A stretch of 64,000 nucleotides of DNA, taken from Nocardioides antri (lineage in GTDB: Bacteria; Actinomycetota; Actinomycetes; Propionibacteriales; Nocardioidaceae). Within the stretch, counting starts at the first letter, position 1; each line of letters begins with the position of its first letter. Of this stretch, positions 9,076-17,360 are shown one piece after another. The stretch lies in the NCBI RefSeq assembly GCF_008373765.1, contig NZ_VUJW01000003.1:372001-436000 (forward strand), read 5' to 3'. Both the position numbers and the translations under genes were made by a program. A model generated the notes under the pieces. That model searched no databases. It had not been told where the DNA came from and saw only the letters and a program-made list of their open reading frames with translations.

Positions 9076-9765
9076 ATGACTGCCGCGGTGGTGATCCTCG
9101 CAGCCGGGAGCGGGTCCCGGGTCGGCGCCGAGGTCAACAAGGTGCTGCTTCCGCTCGACGGCCTGCCGGTGCTCGCCCACTCCGTGCGCACGGTCCTGAC
9201 CGTGCCCGGCCTCGACCCAGTGGTCGTCGTCTGCCGACCCGGCGAGGAGTCCGAGGTCGGTACGGCGCTCACGCCCCACCTCGGCGCACGCGACGTGCTG
9301 CTCGTGCCCGGCGGGACGACCCGGCACGGTTCTGAGCAGGCGGCGCTCGCGGTGCTCACCCCGCGGATCGAGCAGGGCGAGGTGGACGTCGTCGTCATCC
9401 ACGACGGCGCCCGCGCCCTGGCCCCCGCAGGCCTGTTCGAGCAGGTGGTGGACACCGCCCGGGAGGCCGGTGGCGCCGTACCCACCGTGGAGCTGGCGGG
9501 CCTGCTGACCCGGGACCCCACTGCCGCTCCGCCGCGCGGCAGGCTCGTGGGCGTGCAGACGCCGCAGGCGTTCCGGGCAGCGCCGCTGCTCGATGCCTAC
9601 CGCGCCGCTGCGCGCGACGGGTTCGACGGCACGGACACCGCGGCCTGCCTGGAGCGGTACCAGCCGGAGCTGGCGATCAGGGCCGTGCCGGCCGGTCCCG
9701 CGAACCTCAAGGTCACCTACCCCGAGGACCTGGAGGCGGCGAGCCGCCTCAGCTCGGCTGGGTGA
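9076..9765 (+). CDS. ispD: 2-C-methyl-D-erythritol 4-phosphate cytidylyltransferase (atypical)
   Basis: 229 aa from ATG 9076, which sits directly before TAAVVILAAGSGSR. It catalyses CTP + MEP to CDP-ME in the MEP pathway. The nucleotide-binding loop AAGSGSRVG with NKVLLPLDGLPVLAHSV is intact, as are VVVIHDGARA, GVQTPQAF and the C-terminal NLKVTYPEDL. The usual PVTDTxK segment of the dimerisation arm is replaced by VPTVELAGLLTRDP, so a normally conserved substrate-binding element appears to be missing. The 3' end overlaps the convergent IspD-like gene by 17 nt. See the paralogue at 9749-10336 for the complementary motif. Confidence 0.88.
   Translation: MTAAVVILAAGSGSRVGAEVNKVLLPLDGLPVLAHSVRTVLTVPGLDPVVVVCRPGEESEVGTALTPHLGARDVLLVPGGTTRHGSEQAALAVLTPRIEQGEVDVVVIHDGARALAPAGLFEQVVDTAREAGGAVPTVELAGLLTRDPTAAPPRGRLVGVQTPQAFRAAPLLDAYRAAARDGFDGTDTAACLERYQPELAIRAVPAGPANLKVTYPEDLEAASRLSSAG
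9733..9750. terminator. palindromic hairpin in overlapping ispD / ispD-like 3' ends
   Basis: GAGGCGGC-GA-GCCGCCTC is a perfect inverted repeat inside the last codons of ispD, reaching the stop codon of the convergent IspD-like gene. It could act as a bidirectional transcription barrier. It has no T-tract and is fully coding on the plus strand. Confidence 0.35.
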
Positions 9766-10336
9766 GGGCCTCCAGGACGCGGAGGTCCGCGTCGGAGGCC
9801 ACCCGGCGCGCGGCCGGGGGCGCTTCGACCAGCTCGACGTCGTACGACGCCCGGAGGCTGGTCACGAGCTCGACGAAGTCGGTCGCGGGCAGGCCCGGCA
9901 GCGCGGCCACGACCTTCGCCGGCAGCACCACCGGCGACACCAGTGCGACCAGGCCGTCGCGGTCGACGGTCCGGCCGAGCTGCCCGTCGGCCACCTCCTT
10001 GACGGTGTCGGTCACCGGCCGCACCGCGGCGACGACGACGTCGCGCACCGCGGCCACACGCACGCACTCCGCGATGAACTCGGGCGGCGTCATCGGGCAG
10101 AGCGGGTCGTGCAGGACCAGCGGGCGGCCCTGGTCGGCGACGATCGACCAGGGGACGGTCACGTCGACCAGGTCGACGCCGGCCTCGCCCATCGCCCAGG
10201 CGGCGGCGGCGACCAGCGCCTCGCCGTGGACCAGGTGGTACGGCAGCGAGCCCCGGTCCTCGTCGACGACGAAGCCGACCGCTCGCTCGGGGGCGTCGAT
10301 GTCGGCGTCGTACGGCTCGGGGGTCACGGCGTTCAC
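9749..10336 (-). CDS. degenerate IspD-like cytidylyltransferase paralogue
   Basis: 195 aa from GTG 10336 (other in-frame GTGs follow). The middle resembles IspD: LVLHDPLCPMTPPEFI aligns with HDAARPLVPPELI, followed by VVAAVRPVTDTVKEV, the canonical PVTDTxK element. The N-terminal CTP-binding loop (AAGxGxRxG...K) is absent; the region reads GFVVDEDRGSLPYHLVHGEA. It is therefore unlikely to be an active cytidylyltransferase alone. It sits directly downstream of carD, where actinobacteria usually have ispD, and converges with the P-loop-bearing ispD. It could be a pseudoenzyme, a regulator or a partner subunit. Confidence 0.72.
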   Translation of the reverse strand: MNAVTPEPYDADIDAPERAVGFVVDEDRGSLPYHLVHGEALVAAAAWAMGEAGVDLVDVTVPWSIVADQGRPLVLHDPLCPMTPPEFIAECVRVAAVRDVVVAAVRPVTDTVKEVADGQLGRTVDRDGLVALVSPVVLPAKVVAALPGLPATDFVELVTSLRASYDVELVEAPPAARRVASDADLRVLEALTQPS

Positions 10337-10359
10337 GGTAGAACCTCTCGAAATGCAGC

Positions 10360-10389
10360 GGTGCCCCCGCCCTGCTGGGCGGGGGCACC
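10360..10389 (-). terminator. intrinsic-type terminator hairpin after carD
   Basis: Perfect 13-bp stem: GGTGCCCCCGCCC (10360-10372), loop TGCT, GGGCGGGGGCACC (10377-10389). It lies 23 nt beyond the carD stop on the minus strand and 24 nt before the start of the IspD-like gene. The downstream tract on the minus strand is only weakly T-rich (GCATTT). It should uncouple carD from the next gene at least partly. Confidence 0.8.
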
Positions 10390-10412
10390 GTGGCTGTTGG
10401 TTGGTCAGTGCC

Positions 10413-10898
10413 TCAGCTGGCGAGGACCTCGTCGAGGATGGTCTCTGCCTTGTCCTCGTTGGTGTGCTCGGCCAGGGCGAGCTCCGAGACCAGGATCTGC
10501 CGAGCCTTGGCGAGCATCCGCTTCTCGCCGGCGGAGAGGCCGCGGTCACGCTCCCGGCGCCACAGGTCGCGAACGACCTCGGCCACCTTCATGACGTCGC
10601 CGCTGTGCAGCTTCTCCAGGTTGGCCTTGTAGCGACGGGACCAGTTGGTGGGCTCCTCGACGTGCTCGGCGCGGAGGACGCCGAACACGCGGTCCAGCCC
10701 CTCCTTGTCGACGACGTCGCGAACTCCGACCAGATCCAGGTTGCAGGCCGGGACCCGAACCACCAGGTCCTGCTGGGCTACGATCCGAAGTACGAGGTAC
10801 TGCCGCTCCTCCCCTTTGATTGTCCGCATCTCGATGTCCTCGATGACTGCGGCCCCGTGATTGGGATAGACGACGGTTTCGCCGACGGTGAAAGTCAT
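10413..10898 (-). CDS. carD: CarD-family RNA polymerase-binding transcription regulator
   Basis: 161 aa, matching mycobacterial CarD length. It stabilises open complexes at rRNA and housekeeping promoters by binding the RNA polymerase beta subunit and upstream DNA. The N-terminal CarD_TRCF domain is clear ([20 protein letters not shown]), and the C-terminal helical DNA-binding part ([35 protein letters not shown]) is intact. A purine-rich ribosome site AGGAAGGGG precedes the ATG, and a -10-like TAAGAT occurs on the minus strand at 10926-10931. A strong hairpin follows the gene. Confidence 0.95.
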   Translation of the reverse strand: MTFTVGETVVYPNHGAAVIEDIEMRTIKGEERQYLVLRIVAQQDLVVRVPACNLDLVGVRDVVDKEGLDRVFGVLRAEHVEEPTNWSRRYKANLEKLHSGDVMKVAEVVRDLWRRERDRGLSAGEKRMLAKARQILVSELALAEHTNEDKAETILDEVLAS

Positions 10899-11109
10899 AT
10901 GTGCTGAACCCCTTCCTAGGCGGCCATCTTATCACGGCCCAGGCTCACCTCAGAAAGCGTTTGCGCAGGTCAGGGCCGTAATCGCAGGCTTGACAGACGC
11001 GGATCGTTGTGGTGGGCAACCTCACATCAGCCACCGCCGGCCGCGATCAGGGACCGACACTCGCCCGTCCCGCCTGCGCGGCACGCGTGGTTGGTCAATA
11101 CTGCTCGCC

Positions 11110-12066
11110 ATGGCACTGCAGCGCTGGCGGCGCAGCTCAGCCGGGGAGGGAGACGCCTCGCTGGAGGACGTCGCGACCACGGTCCACCCGGACGAGACCG
11201 ACCCGGACGAGACCGATCCGGTCGAGGAGGACCTGACCGTCGACGGCCCTGACGACAACCCGGGCGACGACCCTGACGACGACCCTGACGACGGCCTCGA
11301 CGAAGCCGACGAGGACGCGGCGTACGACGACGAGGAACCCCAGGCCGGCCGCCGGTTCGGCAACCTCCAGTGGACTCCTCTGCTGCTGTTCCAGGCCGCC
11401 CACGCCAAGCAGGCGATCCTGATGGCCCTCGCCATGGGGGCGGCCGCGGTCGCCGCCCAGCGCCCGCCGCGCGAGTGCGGCGTGATCCTGGTGACCGTGC
11501 TGGTCGGCCAGACCATCCTGGGCTGGCACAACGACATCGTCGACAAGGAGCGCGACGCAGCGCACCGCACGCCCGGCAAGCCGGTGGCCGACGGCCGGCT
11601 CGACCCCGGTGCGGTGTGGTACGCCATCGTCGTCGCCGCGCTCGTCCTGGTGCCGCTGTCGATCACGACGGGCATCACCGCCGGCGCGATCTACCTGGTC
11701 TCCGTGTGCGTCGGGATGCTCGGCAACGTCGTGCTCCGGACCGGCTTCTTCTCGTGGGTCTCGTGGGCCGTCTCCTTCGGCATGCTGCCCGCCTACCTGT
11801 CGTACGGCGGCTGGGGCGGCCAGGCGGTCGGCGACCCACCGGAGACGGCGATCACCGTCCTGGCGGCGCTGCTCGGCATCGGCGTCCACTTCATGCGGGC
11901 GGTCTGGGGACTCGTGGCCGACCACGAGGACGGCTGGACCTACCTCCCGCTCAAGCTGGGGCTGAGGCTCGGGGCGACGCGGTTGCTCGCACTGTCGACG
12001 TTCTACACCGTCGTCATCGTCGCCCTGCTCGTCTTCTTCGGCTACCGGGAAGGCCTGTCGCAATGA
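11110..12066 (+). CDS. UbiA-family prenyltransferase with acidic N-terminal extension
   Basis: 318 aa from ATG 11110. The first ~75 residues are strongly acidic and low-complexity (repeats such as DETDP and DDPDD), then NLQWTPLLLFQAAHAKQ begins the membrane part. The UbiA signature NDIVDKERDAAHRTPGKP holds the first Asp-rich, Mg-prenyl-diphosphate-binding motif, and VADHEDG the second. Some seven to nine membrane helices are apparent. The family joins a polyprenyl or similar chain to an acceptor (menaquinone, decaprenyl-phosphoribose or others). The precise substrate is unclear; it looks like the SCO3242-type actinobacterial group. No partner genes are adjacent. Confidence 0.75.
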   Translation: MALQRWRRSSAGEGDASLEDVATTVHPDETDPDETDPVEEDLTVDGPDDNPGDDPDDDPDDGLDEADEDAAYDDEEPQAGRRFGNLQWTPLLLFQAAHAKQAILMALAMGAAAVAAQRPPRECGVILVTVLVGQTILGWHNDIVDKERDAAHRTPGKPVADGRLDPGAVWYAIVVAALVLVPLSITTGITAGAIYLVSVCVGMLGNVVLRTGFFSWVSWAVSFGMLPAYLSYGGWGGQAVGDPPETAITVLAALLGIGVHFMRAVWGLVADHEDGWTYLPLKLGLRLGATRLLALSTFYTVVIVALLVFFGYREGLSQ

Positions 12067-12172
12067 CCGGCGGGCGGTCCGGGTGAGCGTCGCCCGGTTG
12101 CCGCCCACTAGAGTGACCCCGCTCCTGTGAGCACCTGACCGTGTCCTCAGATCCCGTGCGGAGGCCCGCCGA

Positions 12173-12781
12173 ATGCTCCACCGACGCTCGACCGCTCTCG
12201 TGGCGGTGCTGCTGCCCCTGGCCGCCGCGCTGACGTCCTGCGGCTTCGACTACCCCACCGACCGTGTCAACACGATCGCGGCCGGTGTCAACAACCGCGA
12301 CGCGTCCGTCGACGTGCTCGGCGCCCGGGTGGTCGCCTTCGCCGAGGGCCAGGGCCGGCTGATCGGCACGTTGGTCTACAACGAGAACACGGCCGAGGAG
12401 CCCGCCCAGCTGGTGAAGGTCGAGGGCGAGGGCGTCGAGGTCGTCGTCACCAACGTCGAGGTCGCCCCCAACGGGCGGATCAACCTGGCCGACGACGCCG
12501 ACGCCGAGCCGATCCAGGTGACCGGCGACTTCACCGCCGGTGACGTGATCACGCTGTCCTACGAGTTCAGCACCGGCGAGGTCGTGGAGGCCGACGTACC
12601 CGTGGTGAAGCACTGCGGTCAGTACGAGCACATCGCGGACCCCGGGTTCGACGCGACCGACGCTGCCGAGGACGAGCACGCCGAGGAGGAGCACGCCGGC
12701 GACGAGCACACCGAGGAGGCGGACGCGACCTTCCTCTGCGAGCACCCGACCGAGGCTCCCGAGGAGGAGGGCGGGCACTGA
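12173..12781 (+). CDS. lipoprotein with His/Asp/Glu-rich C-terminal tail
   Basis: 202 aa. The signal peptide ends in the lipobox LTSC (Cys23), so it is lipid-anchored outside the cytoplasmic membrane. The body (residues ~28-150) is predicted beta-rich and could be an Ig-like or copper-chaperone-like domain ([17 protein letters not shown]...[10 protein letters not shown]), but I see no decisive motif. The C-terminal ~45 residues are packed with Glu, Asp and regularly spaced His ([18 protein letters not shown]) and include Cys and CEHP, suggesting divalent-metal binding. It lies 14 nt before gpmA on the same strand. Function unknown. Confidence 0.72.
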   Translation: MLHRRSTALVAVLLPLAAALTSCGFDYPTDRVNTIAAGVNNRDASVDVLGARVVAFAEGQGRLIGTLVYNENTAEEPAQLVKVEGEGVEVVVTNVEVAPNGRINLADDADAEPIQVTGDFTAGDVITLSYEFSTGEVVEADVPVVKHCGQYEHIADPGFDATDAAEDEHAEEEHAGDEHTEEADATFLCEHPTEAPEEEGGH

Positions 12782-12795
12782 GCCCGCACGACGCC

Positions 12796-13542
12796 ATGAC
12801 CTACACGCTGATCCTGCTCCGCCACGGCGAGAGCGAGTGGAACGCGAAGAACCTGTTCACCGGCTGGGTCGACGTGGCCCTCACCGAGAAGGGCAGGGCA
12901 GAGGCGGTCCGCGGCGGCGAGCAGCTGGTCGAGGCCGGCCTGCTCCCGACGGTGGTCCACACCAGCCTGCAGCGGCGGGCGATCAACACCGCCGGGCTCG
13001 CGCTGGACGCGGCGGAGCGCCACTGGATCCCGGTGCGGCGGTCCTGGCGACTCAACGAGCGCCACTACGGAGCGCTCCAGGGCAAGGACAAGAAGCAGAC
13101 GCTGGAGCAGTACGGCGAGGAGCAGTTCATGCTCTGGCGCCGGTCGTTCGACGTGCCCCCGCCGCCGCTCCCCGACGACGACGAGTACTCCCAGGTGGGC
13201 GATCCGCGCTACGCCGACCTCGGCGACGAGATGCCGCGCACCGAGTGCCTCAAGGACGTCATCGCCCGGCTCCTCCCCTACTGGGAGGGCGGAATCGTCC
13301 CCGACCTGCGGGCCGGGCACACGGTCCTGGTGGCCGCGCACGGCAACAGCCTGCGGGCGATCGTGAAGCACCTCGACCAGATCAGCGACGAGGACATCGC
13401 CGGCCTCAACATCCCGACCGGCATGCCGCTCGTCTACGAGCTCGCCGAGGACACCCTCGAGCCGGTCACCAAGGGCGGCACCTACCTCGACCCGGAGGCA
13501 GCCGCCGCCGCCGCGGCGGCCGTGGCCAACCAGGGCCGCTAG
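12796..13542 (+). CDS. gpmA: 2,3-bisphosphoglycerate-dependent phosphoglycerate mutase
   Basis: 248 aa, the standard dPGM length. It interconverts 3- and 2-phosphoglycerate in glycolysis. Motifs are [13 protein letters not shown] (phosphohistidine), the substrate loop [13 protein letters not shown], and the second catalytic His in [16 protein letters not shown] run of Ala near the C-terminus comes from GCC/GCG repeats. In mycobacteria gpm1 also sits beside senX3-regX3, so this neighbourhood is conserved. It converges with phoU, 22 nt away. Confidence 0.95.
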   Translation: MTYTLILLRHGESEWNAKNLFTGWVDVALTEKGRAEAVRGGEQLVEAGLLPTVVHTSLQRRAINTAGLALDAAERHWIPVRRSWRLNERHYGALQGKDKKQTLEQYGEEQFMLWRRSFDVPPPPLPDDDEYSQVGDPRYADLGDEMPRTECLKDVIARLLPYWEGGIVPDLRAGHTVLVAAHGNSLRAIVKHLDQISDEDIAGLNIPTGMPLVYELAEDTLEPVTKGGTYLDPEAAAAAAAAVANQGR

Positions 13543-13564
13543 CTGCTCCGCCGGCCTTCTCCGG

Positions 13565-14224
13565 CTACTGCTCCGCCAGCGCCGCGGGGTGGTGCCCGGT
13601 GACGACGAAGATGACCCGGTTGGCGATCGACACCGCGTGGTCGGCGATCCGCTCGTAGTAGCGACCCAGCAGCGCGACGTCGACGGCGGCCTCGACCCCG
13701 TGGGTCCAGTCGTCCGACAGCAGCTCGGCGAAGCTCCGGCGGCGCAGGCCGTCCATCTCCTCGTCGTCCCGGCCGAGCGCGATCGCGGCCTCGACGTCCC
13801 GGCTGATGATGACCTCGCAGACGCGGCCCACCATGTCCTCGGCCACGGCGGCCATCCGCTCGATCGTCGGGCGGATCTCGTCGGGCACCGCGACGTCGGG
13901 GACCCGCAGCCGCGCCACCTTCGCCACGTGCACCGACAGGTCGCCCATCCGCTCGAGCTCGCTGACCATCCGCAGCGCCGCGACGATGGTCCGCAGGTCG
14001 GTGGCGACGGGCTGCTGCAGCGTCAGCAGGTCGAAAGCGGTCTCCTCGACCTGCTCGCGAGCGACGTCGATCTCGACGTCGCCGCTGATCACCCGCTCGG
14101 CGACGGCCGCGTCCCCGTTCATCAGGGCATGGGTCGCCAGGGACACCGCGGTCTCGACCCGGCGGCAGATGCCGGCGAGGTCGTCGAAGATCGAGTCGAG
14201 CTGGTCGTGGTAGGCCTCACGCAT
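13565..14224 (-). CDS. phoU: phosphate signalling protein PhoU
   Basis: 219 aa from ATG 14224 (MREAYHDQLDSIF). Two three-helix PhoU repeats carry the metal/acidic motif near ELERMGDLSVHVAKVA in the first and YYERIADHAVSIANR in the second. PhoU represses the phosphate sensor kinase through contacts with the Pst system and the kinase. It is divergent from senX3 across 121 bp that contain a PHO-box-like direct repeat starting 39 nt upstream of this start. That places phoU in the RegX3/PhoP-type phosphate response. No pst genes are in the window. Confidence 0.94.
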   Translation of the reverse strand: MREAYHDQLDSIFDDLAGICRRVETAVSLATHALMNGDAAVAERVISGDVEIDVAREQVEETAFDLLTLQQPVATDLRTIVAALRMVSELERMGDLSVHVAKVARLRVPDVAVPDEIRPTIERMAAVAEDMVGRVCEVIISRDVEAAIALGRDDEEMDGLRRRSFAELLSDDWTHGVEAAVDVALLGRYYERIADHAVSIANRVIFVVTGHHPAALAEQ

Positions 14225-14262
14225 GGGGGGAGCGTAGGACCGCGAGTTGTCCATTCGGAGGG

Positions 14263-14284
14263 CCGCGGTGAACGGGGAATGAAC
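14263..14284 (-). promoter_or_regulatory. PHO-box-like direct repeat between phoU and senX3
   Basis: On the minus strand two abutting 11-mers read GTTCATTCCCC and GTTCACCGCGG. They fit the 11-nt direct-repeat unit of streptomycete PHO boxes (G[T/G]TCAYYYRSG-like), which PhoP/RegX3-type regulators bind. Placement between divergent phoU and senX3-regX3 suggests autoregulation. The second half of each unit fits the consensus only loosely. Confidence 0.6.
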
Positions 14285-14345
14285 AGTCAGAAGCCCGGCG
14301 TCCGCGATTCGGAGCCGGGAGGCGCCGTCGCCGTACCATCGAAGC

Positions 14346-15563
14346 GTGGATCCGACGACGCAGGCGCTCCTCGCCGGGGTGCTCGGTTCCCTCGTGGCGG
14401 GCGGCGCCGTGCTCGCCTGGCACATCTCCGACCGCCAGCAGCACCGGCAGCCGCCCGAGGAGGAGCCGATGGTGCCGCCCGGGGTGGCGACCGTCCTCTC
14501 GGTCCTGCGCAGCAGCGCCGTCGTGGTCGACGACCGTGACGTGGTGGTGAAGGCGTCCGCGCCGGCGTACGCGATGGGGTTCGTCCGGGGCACCAGCCTG
14601 GTGTCGGAGGAGCTGCACTCGCTCGTCCAGGAGGTACGCCGCGACGGGCAGATCCGGGAGACCGAGCTGATCGTGAACCGGCAGTCCGGCCCGCCGCGCC
14701 ACGTCAGCGCCCGGGTCGCCCCGCTCGGCTCGCGCCTCGTGCTCACCCTGGTGGAGGACCGCACCCGGGAGCGCCGGATCGAGGCGGTCCGGCGCGACTT
14801 CGTGGCCAACGTGAGCCACGAGCTGAAGACGCCCGTCGGCGCGATCAAGCTGCTCGCCGAGGCCGTCCAGGACGCCGCCGACGACCCGGAGGCGGTGCAC
14901 CGCTTCGCCAGCCGGATGCTGACCGAGAGCGACCGGCTCGCCCACCTGGTGCAGCAGGTCATCGAGCTCTCCCGTCTCCAGGGCGACGAGCCGTTGGAGT
15001 CGCCGGAGCCCGTCGACATCGACGAGGTGATCGCCGTGGCCGTCGACACGAGTGCGATGGACGCCGACGCCAAGGACATCCGGGTGCTGGTCGAGGGCGA
15101 GTCCGGGATCACCGTGCTCGGCAACCTCGAGCAGGTCGCCGCCGCCGTCGCCAACCTGGTCGCCAACGCCGTCCACTACTCCGACCCCGGCTCGAAGGTC
15201 CTCGTCTCGACGCGGACGGTCGACGGGTTCGTGGAGATCTCGGTGGTCGACCAGGGCATTGGCATCCCCAAGGACGAGATCGACCGGATCTTCGAGCGGT
15301 TCTACCGCGTCGACCCGGCCCGCCACCGCTCGACGGGCGGCACCGGACTGGGCCTGTCGATCGTCAAGCACGTCGCCGCCACCCACGGGGGCGACGTCCG
15401 GGTGTGGTCGGTGGAGGGCCAGGGGTCGACGTTCACCCTCACCCTCCCGCACCATGCGTACGACGAGGCGCCGGCCGCGGCTCCCGTCACCGCGACGGCC
15501 CCCGCGCTGGCGCACTCCGCCGGACCCGCGGGCCGCCCACGAAACCAGGAGAAGAGCCAGTGA
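14346..15563 (+). CDS. senX3: phosphate-responsive sensor histidine kinase SenX3
   Basis: 405 aa from GTG 14346. One N-terminal membrane helix (~8-27) is followed by a PAS-like domain (~45-140), the H-box NVSHELKTPVGAIK with phospho-acceptor His158, and the catalytic ATPase with N-box NLVANAVHYS, DQGIGIP and GGTGLGLSIVKHV. It autophosphorylates and passes phosphate to RegX3 under phosphate limitation, and PhoU (divergent) restrains it. The stop overlaps the regX3 start as GTGA. M. tuberculosis SenX3 is described with two N-terminal membrane segments; only one is clear here. Confidence 0.93.
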   Translation: MDPTTQALLAGVLGSLVAGGAVLAWHISDRQQHRQPPEEEPMVPPGVATVLSVLRSSAVVVDDRDVVVKASAPAYAMGFVRGTSLVSEELHSLVQEVRRDGQIRETELIVNRQSGPPRHVSARVAPLGSRLVLTLVEDRTRERRIEAVRRDFVANVSHELKTPVGAIKLLAEAVQDAADDPEAVHRFASRMLTESDRLAHLVQQVIELSRLQGDEPLESPEPVDIDEVIAVAVDTSAMDADAKDIRVLVEGESGITVLGNLEQVAAAVANLVANAVHYSDPGSKVLVSTRTVDGFVEISVVDQGIGIPKDEIDRIFERFYRVDPARHRSTGGTGLGLSIVKHVAATHGGDVRVWSVEGQGSTFTLTLPHHAYDEAPAAAPVTATAPALAHSAGPAGRPRNQEKSQ

Positions 15564-16237
15564 CCCGAGTACTCGTCGTCGAGGACGAAGAGAGCTACAG
15601 CGACGCCCTCGCCTACATGCTCCGCAAGGAAGGCTTCGAGGTCGCGATCGCCGCCGACGGCAACGCGGCGTTGACCGAGTTCGACCGCAACGGCGCCGAC
15701 ATCGTGCTGCTCGACCTCATGCTGCCGGGCATCCCCGGCACCGAGGTGTGCCGCACCATCCGGCAGACGTCGAACGTGCCCGTGATCATGGTGAGCGCGA
15801 AGGACGACGAGGTCGACAAGGTGGTCGGCCTCGAGCTCGGTGCCGACGACTACGTCACCAAGCCCTACTCCCCGCGCGAGCTGGTCGCCCGGATCCGCGC
15901 CGTGCTGCGGCGCGGCACCGAGACCGACCTGCTGCCCGACACCCTCGAGGCCGGACCGGTCCGGATGGACGTCGAGCGGCACGTGGTGACCGTCGACGGC
16001 GAGGAGCAGCGGCTGCCCCTCAAGGAGTTCGAGCTCCTCGAGATGTTCCTGCGCAACCCCGGCCGCGTCCTCACCCGTGGACAGCTCATCGACCGGGTCT
16101 GGGGCTCCGACTACGTCGGCGACACCAAGACCCTCGACGTGCACGTCAAGCGGCTGCGCGCCAAGCTCGAGCCCGAGCCGAGCGAGCCGAAGTACCTCGT
16201 CACGGTGCGGGGGCTGGGCTACAAGTTGGATGTCTGA
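15560..16237 (+). CDS. regX3: response regulator RegX3 (OmpR family)
   Basis: 225 aa from GTG 15560, overlapping senX3 by 4 nt. The receiver domain shows VEDE, phospho-acceptor Asp52 in LLDLMLPG and Lys101 in YVTKPYS. The OmpR winged-helix domain follows (LPLKEFELLEMFLRNPGRV...YVGDTKTLDVHVKRLRAKLE). It controls phosphate starvation genes and should bind the PHO-like repeat at 14263-14284. A dispersed repeat element begins 20 nt after its stop codon and may terminate or protect the senX3-regX3 transcript. Confidence 0.94.
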   Translation: MTRVLVVEDEESYSDALAYMLRKEGFEVAIAADGNAALTEFDRNGADIVLLDLMLPGIPGTEVCRTIRQTSNVPVIMVSAKDDEVDKVVGLELGADDYVTKPYSPRELVARIRAVLRRGTETDLLPDTLEAGPVRMDVERHVVTVDGEEQRLPLKEFELLEMFLRNPGRVLTRGQLIDRVWGSDYVGDTKTLDVHVKRLRAKLEPEPSEPKYLVTVRGLGYKLDV

Positions 16238-16257
16238 GGCGGGGGCGCGGGGGGCGT

Positions 16258-16338
16258 GGAATACCCGGCTGACCGGGTATTCCGCGGGTTGTCAGCCATT
16301 GCAGAGGCGGACAACCCGCGGGAAAGGCGGACAACCCC
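16258..16338 (+). repeat. dispersed two-stem repeat element, copy 1
   Basis: Stem 1 is perfect: GGAATACCCGG (16258-16268), loop CTGA, CCGGGTATTCC (16273-16283). Stem 2 pairs CCGCGGGTTGTC (16282-16293) with GACAACCCGCGG (16310-16321). A second copy of the 3' arm, GGCGGACAACCC, follows at 16326-16337. It begins 20 nt after the regX3 stop. The same unit recurs at 21908, 23067 and 60886. Confidence 0.9.
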
Positions 16339-16436
16339 TCCCCAAAACCACCTGACCGTTCGGCTTGACCGCATCTCGCGGTGAGGTGACCGAAAACCGC
16401 GCGACGGGTGTCGGTCACGGCCCGTAGCGTCGAAGC

Positions 16437-17360
16437 GTGCAGCCTCGTCCGGCCCTCCCGTTGATCGCGGTCGGGGTCACCCTCGTCTTCTGGGCGTCGG
16501 CATTCGTCGCCATCCGCCACCTCGGCCACGACTTCTCGGCCGGCCCGCTGACGCTCGCCCGCCAAGGCGTCGCGGCGCTCGCCCTGGGTGCGTTCGCCCT
16601 CCGCTCCGGGCTGCCGCGGCCGACGGCGGCGCAGTGGCGCTCGCTGGTCGTCATCGGCGTCCTGTGGTTCGCCGTCTACCACCTCGCGCTCAACCAGGGC
16701 GAGGTCTGGGTCGACGCCGGCACGGCCTCGATGCTGCTGCAGGTCTCGCCGGTGCTCGTGGCGGTGCTCGCCGCGATGTTCCTCGGCGAGCGGTTCACCA
16801 CACCGCTCGTCGTCGGCCTGCTCGTCGCGTTCGCGGGCGTCGCTCTCATCGGCCTCTCCGGCTCGGGCAACGACGGCGTCGACTCCGGCAAGGTCGTGCT
16901 CGGCGCACTGCTCTGCCTGGTCTCGGCGGTCACCTACTCCGTGAGCCTCATCCTCCAGAAGCCGCTCGTCGCCGACCTCTCGGCGATCCACGTCACCTGG
17001 CTGGCCTGCGTCATCGGCGCAGTGACCTGCCTGCCGTTCGCGCCGGCGCTGGCGTCCGAGGTCGCCGCCGCGCCCGCCTCCTCGCTGTGGTGGGTGGTCT
17101 ACCTCGGTGTCTTCCCCACGGCGGTCGCGTTCACGACGTACGCCTATGCGTTGCAGCACATGACGGCGTCCTCCCTCGGGGTGACGACCTACCTGGTCCC
17201 GCCGATCACGATCGTGATGGCGCTGGTCCTCCTCGGCGAGACGCCGCCGACGGTGGCGTACGTCGGAGGGGGGCTGGCCCTCATCGGTGTGGCCATCGCT
17301 CGGCGGGCTCCCAAGCGCAGGGTCGCTGACGCGGTCGAGAAGGAGCCGACGCCTGCCTAG
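16437..17360 (+). CDS. EamA/DMT-superfamily transporter
   Basis: 307 aa from GTG 16437. Ten membrane helices form two EamA repeats (first with FWASAFVAIRHLGHDFSAGP and NQGEVWVDAGTASMLLQVSPV; second with TYSVSLILQKPL and GVTTYLVPPITIVMALVLLGE). The family exports or imports small metabolites such as amino acids or nucleosides, and the substrate is not predictable. The stop codon is shared in CTAG with the convergent ybjN-type gene, inside a perfect hairpin. Confidence 0.85.
   Translation: MQPRPALPLIAVGVTLVFWASAFVAIRHLGHDFSAGPLTLARQGVAALALGAFALRSGLPRPTAAQWRSLVVIGVLWFAVYHLALNQGEVWVDAGTASMLLQVSPVLVAVLAAMFLGERFTTPLVVGLLVAFAGVALIGLSGSGNDGVDSGKVVLGALLCLVSAVTYSVSLILQKPLVADLSAIHVTWLACVIGAVTCLPFAPALASEVAAAPASSLWWVVYLGVFPTAVAFTTYAYALQHMTASSLGVTTYLVPPITIVMALVLLGETPPTVAYVGGGLALIGVAIARRAPKRRVADAVEKEPTPA

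Noticed and set aside
13500-13525. GCC/GCG run near the end of gpmA as a regulatory repeat
   Set aside because: It encodes a poly-Ala stretch in frame and is explained by codon bias.
16258-16338. CRISPR-like repeat
   Set aside because: Copies are dispersed by kilobases with no spacers in a row and no cas genes.
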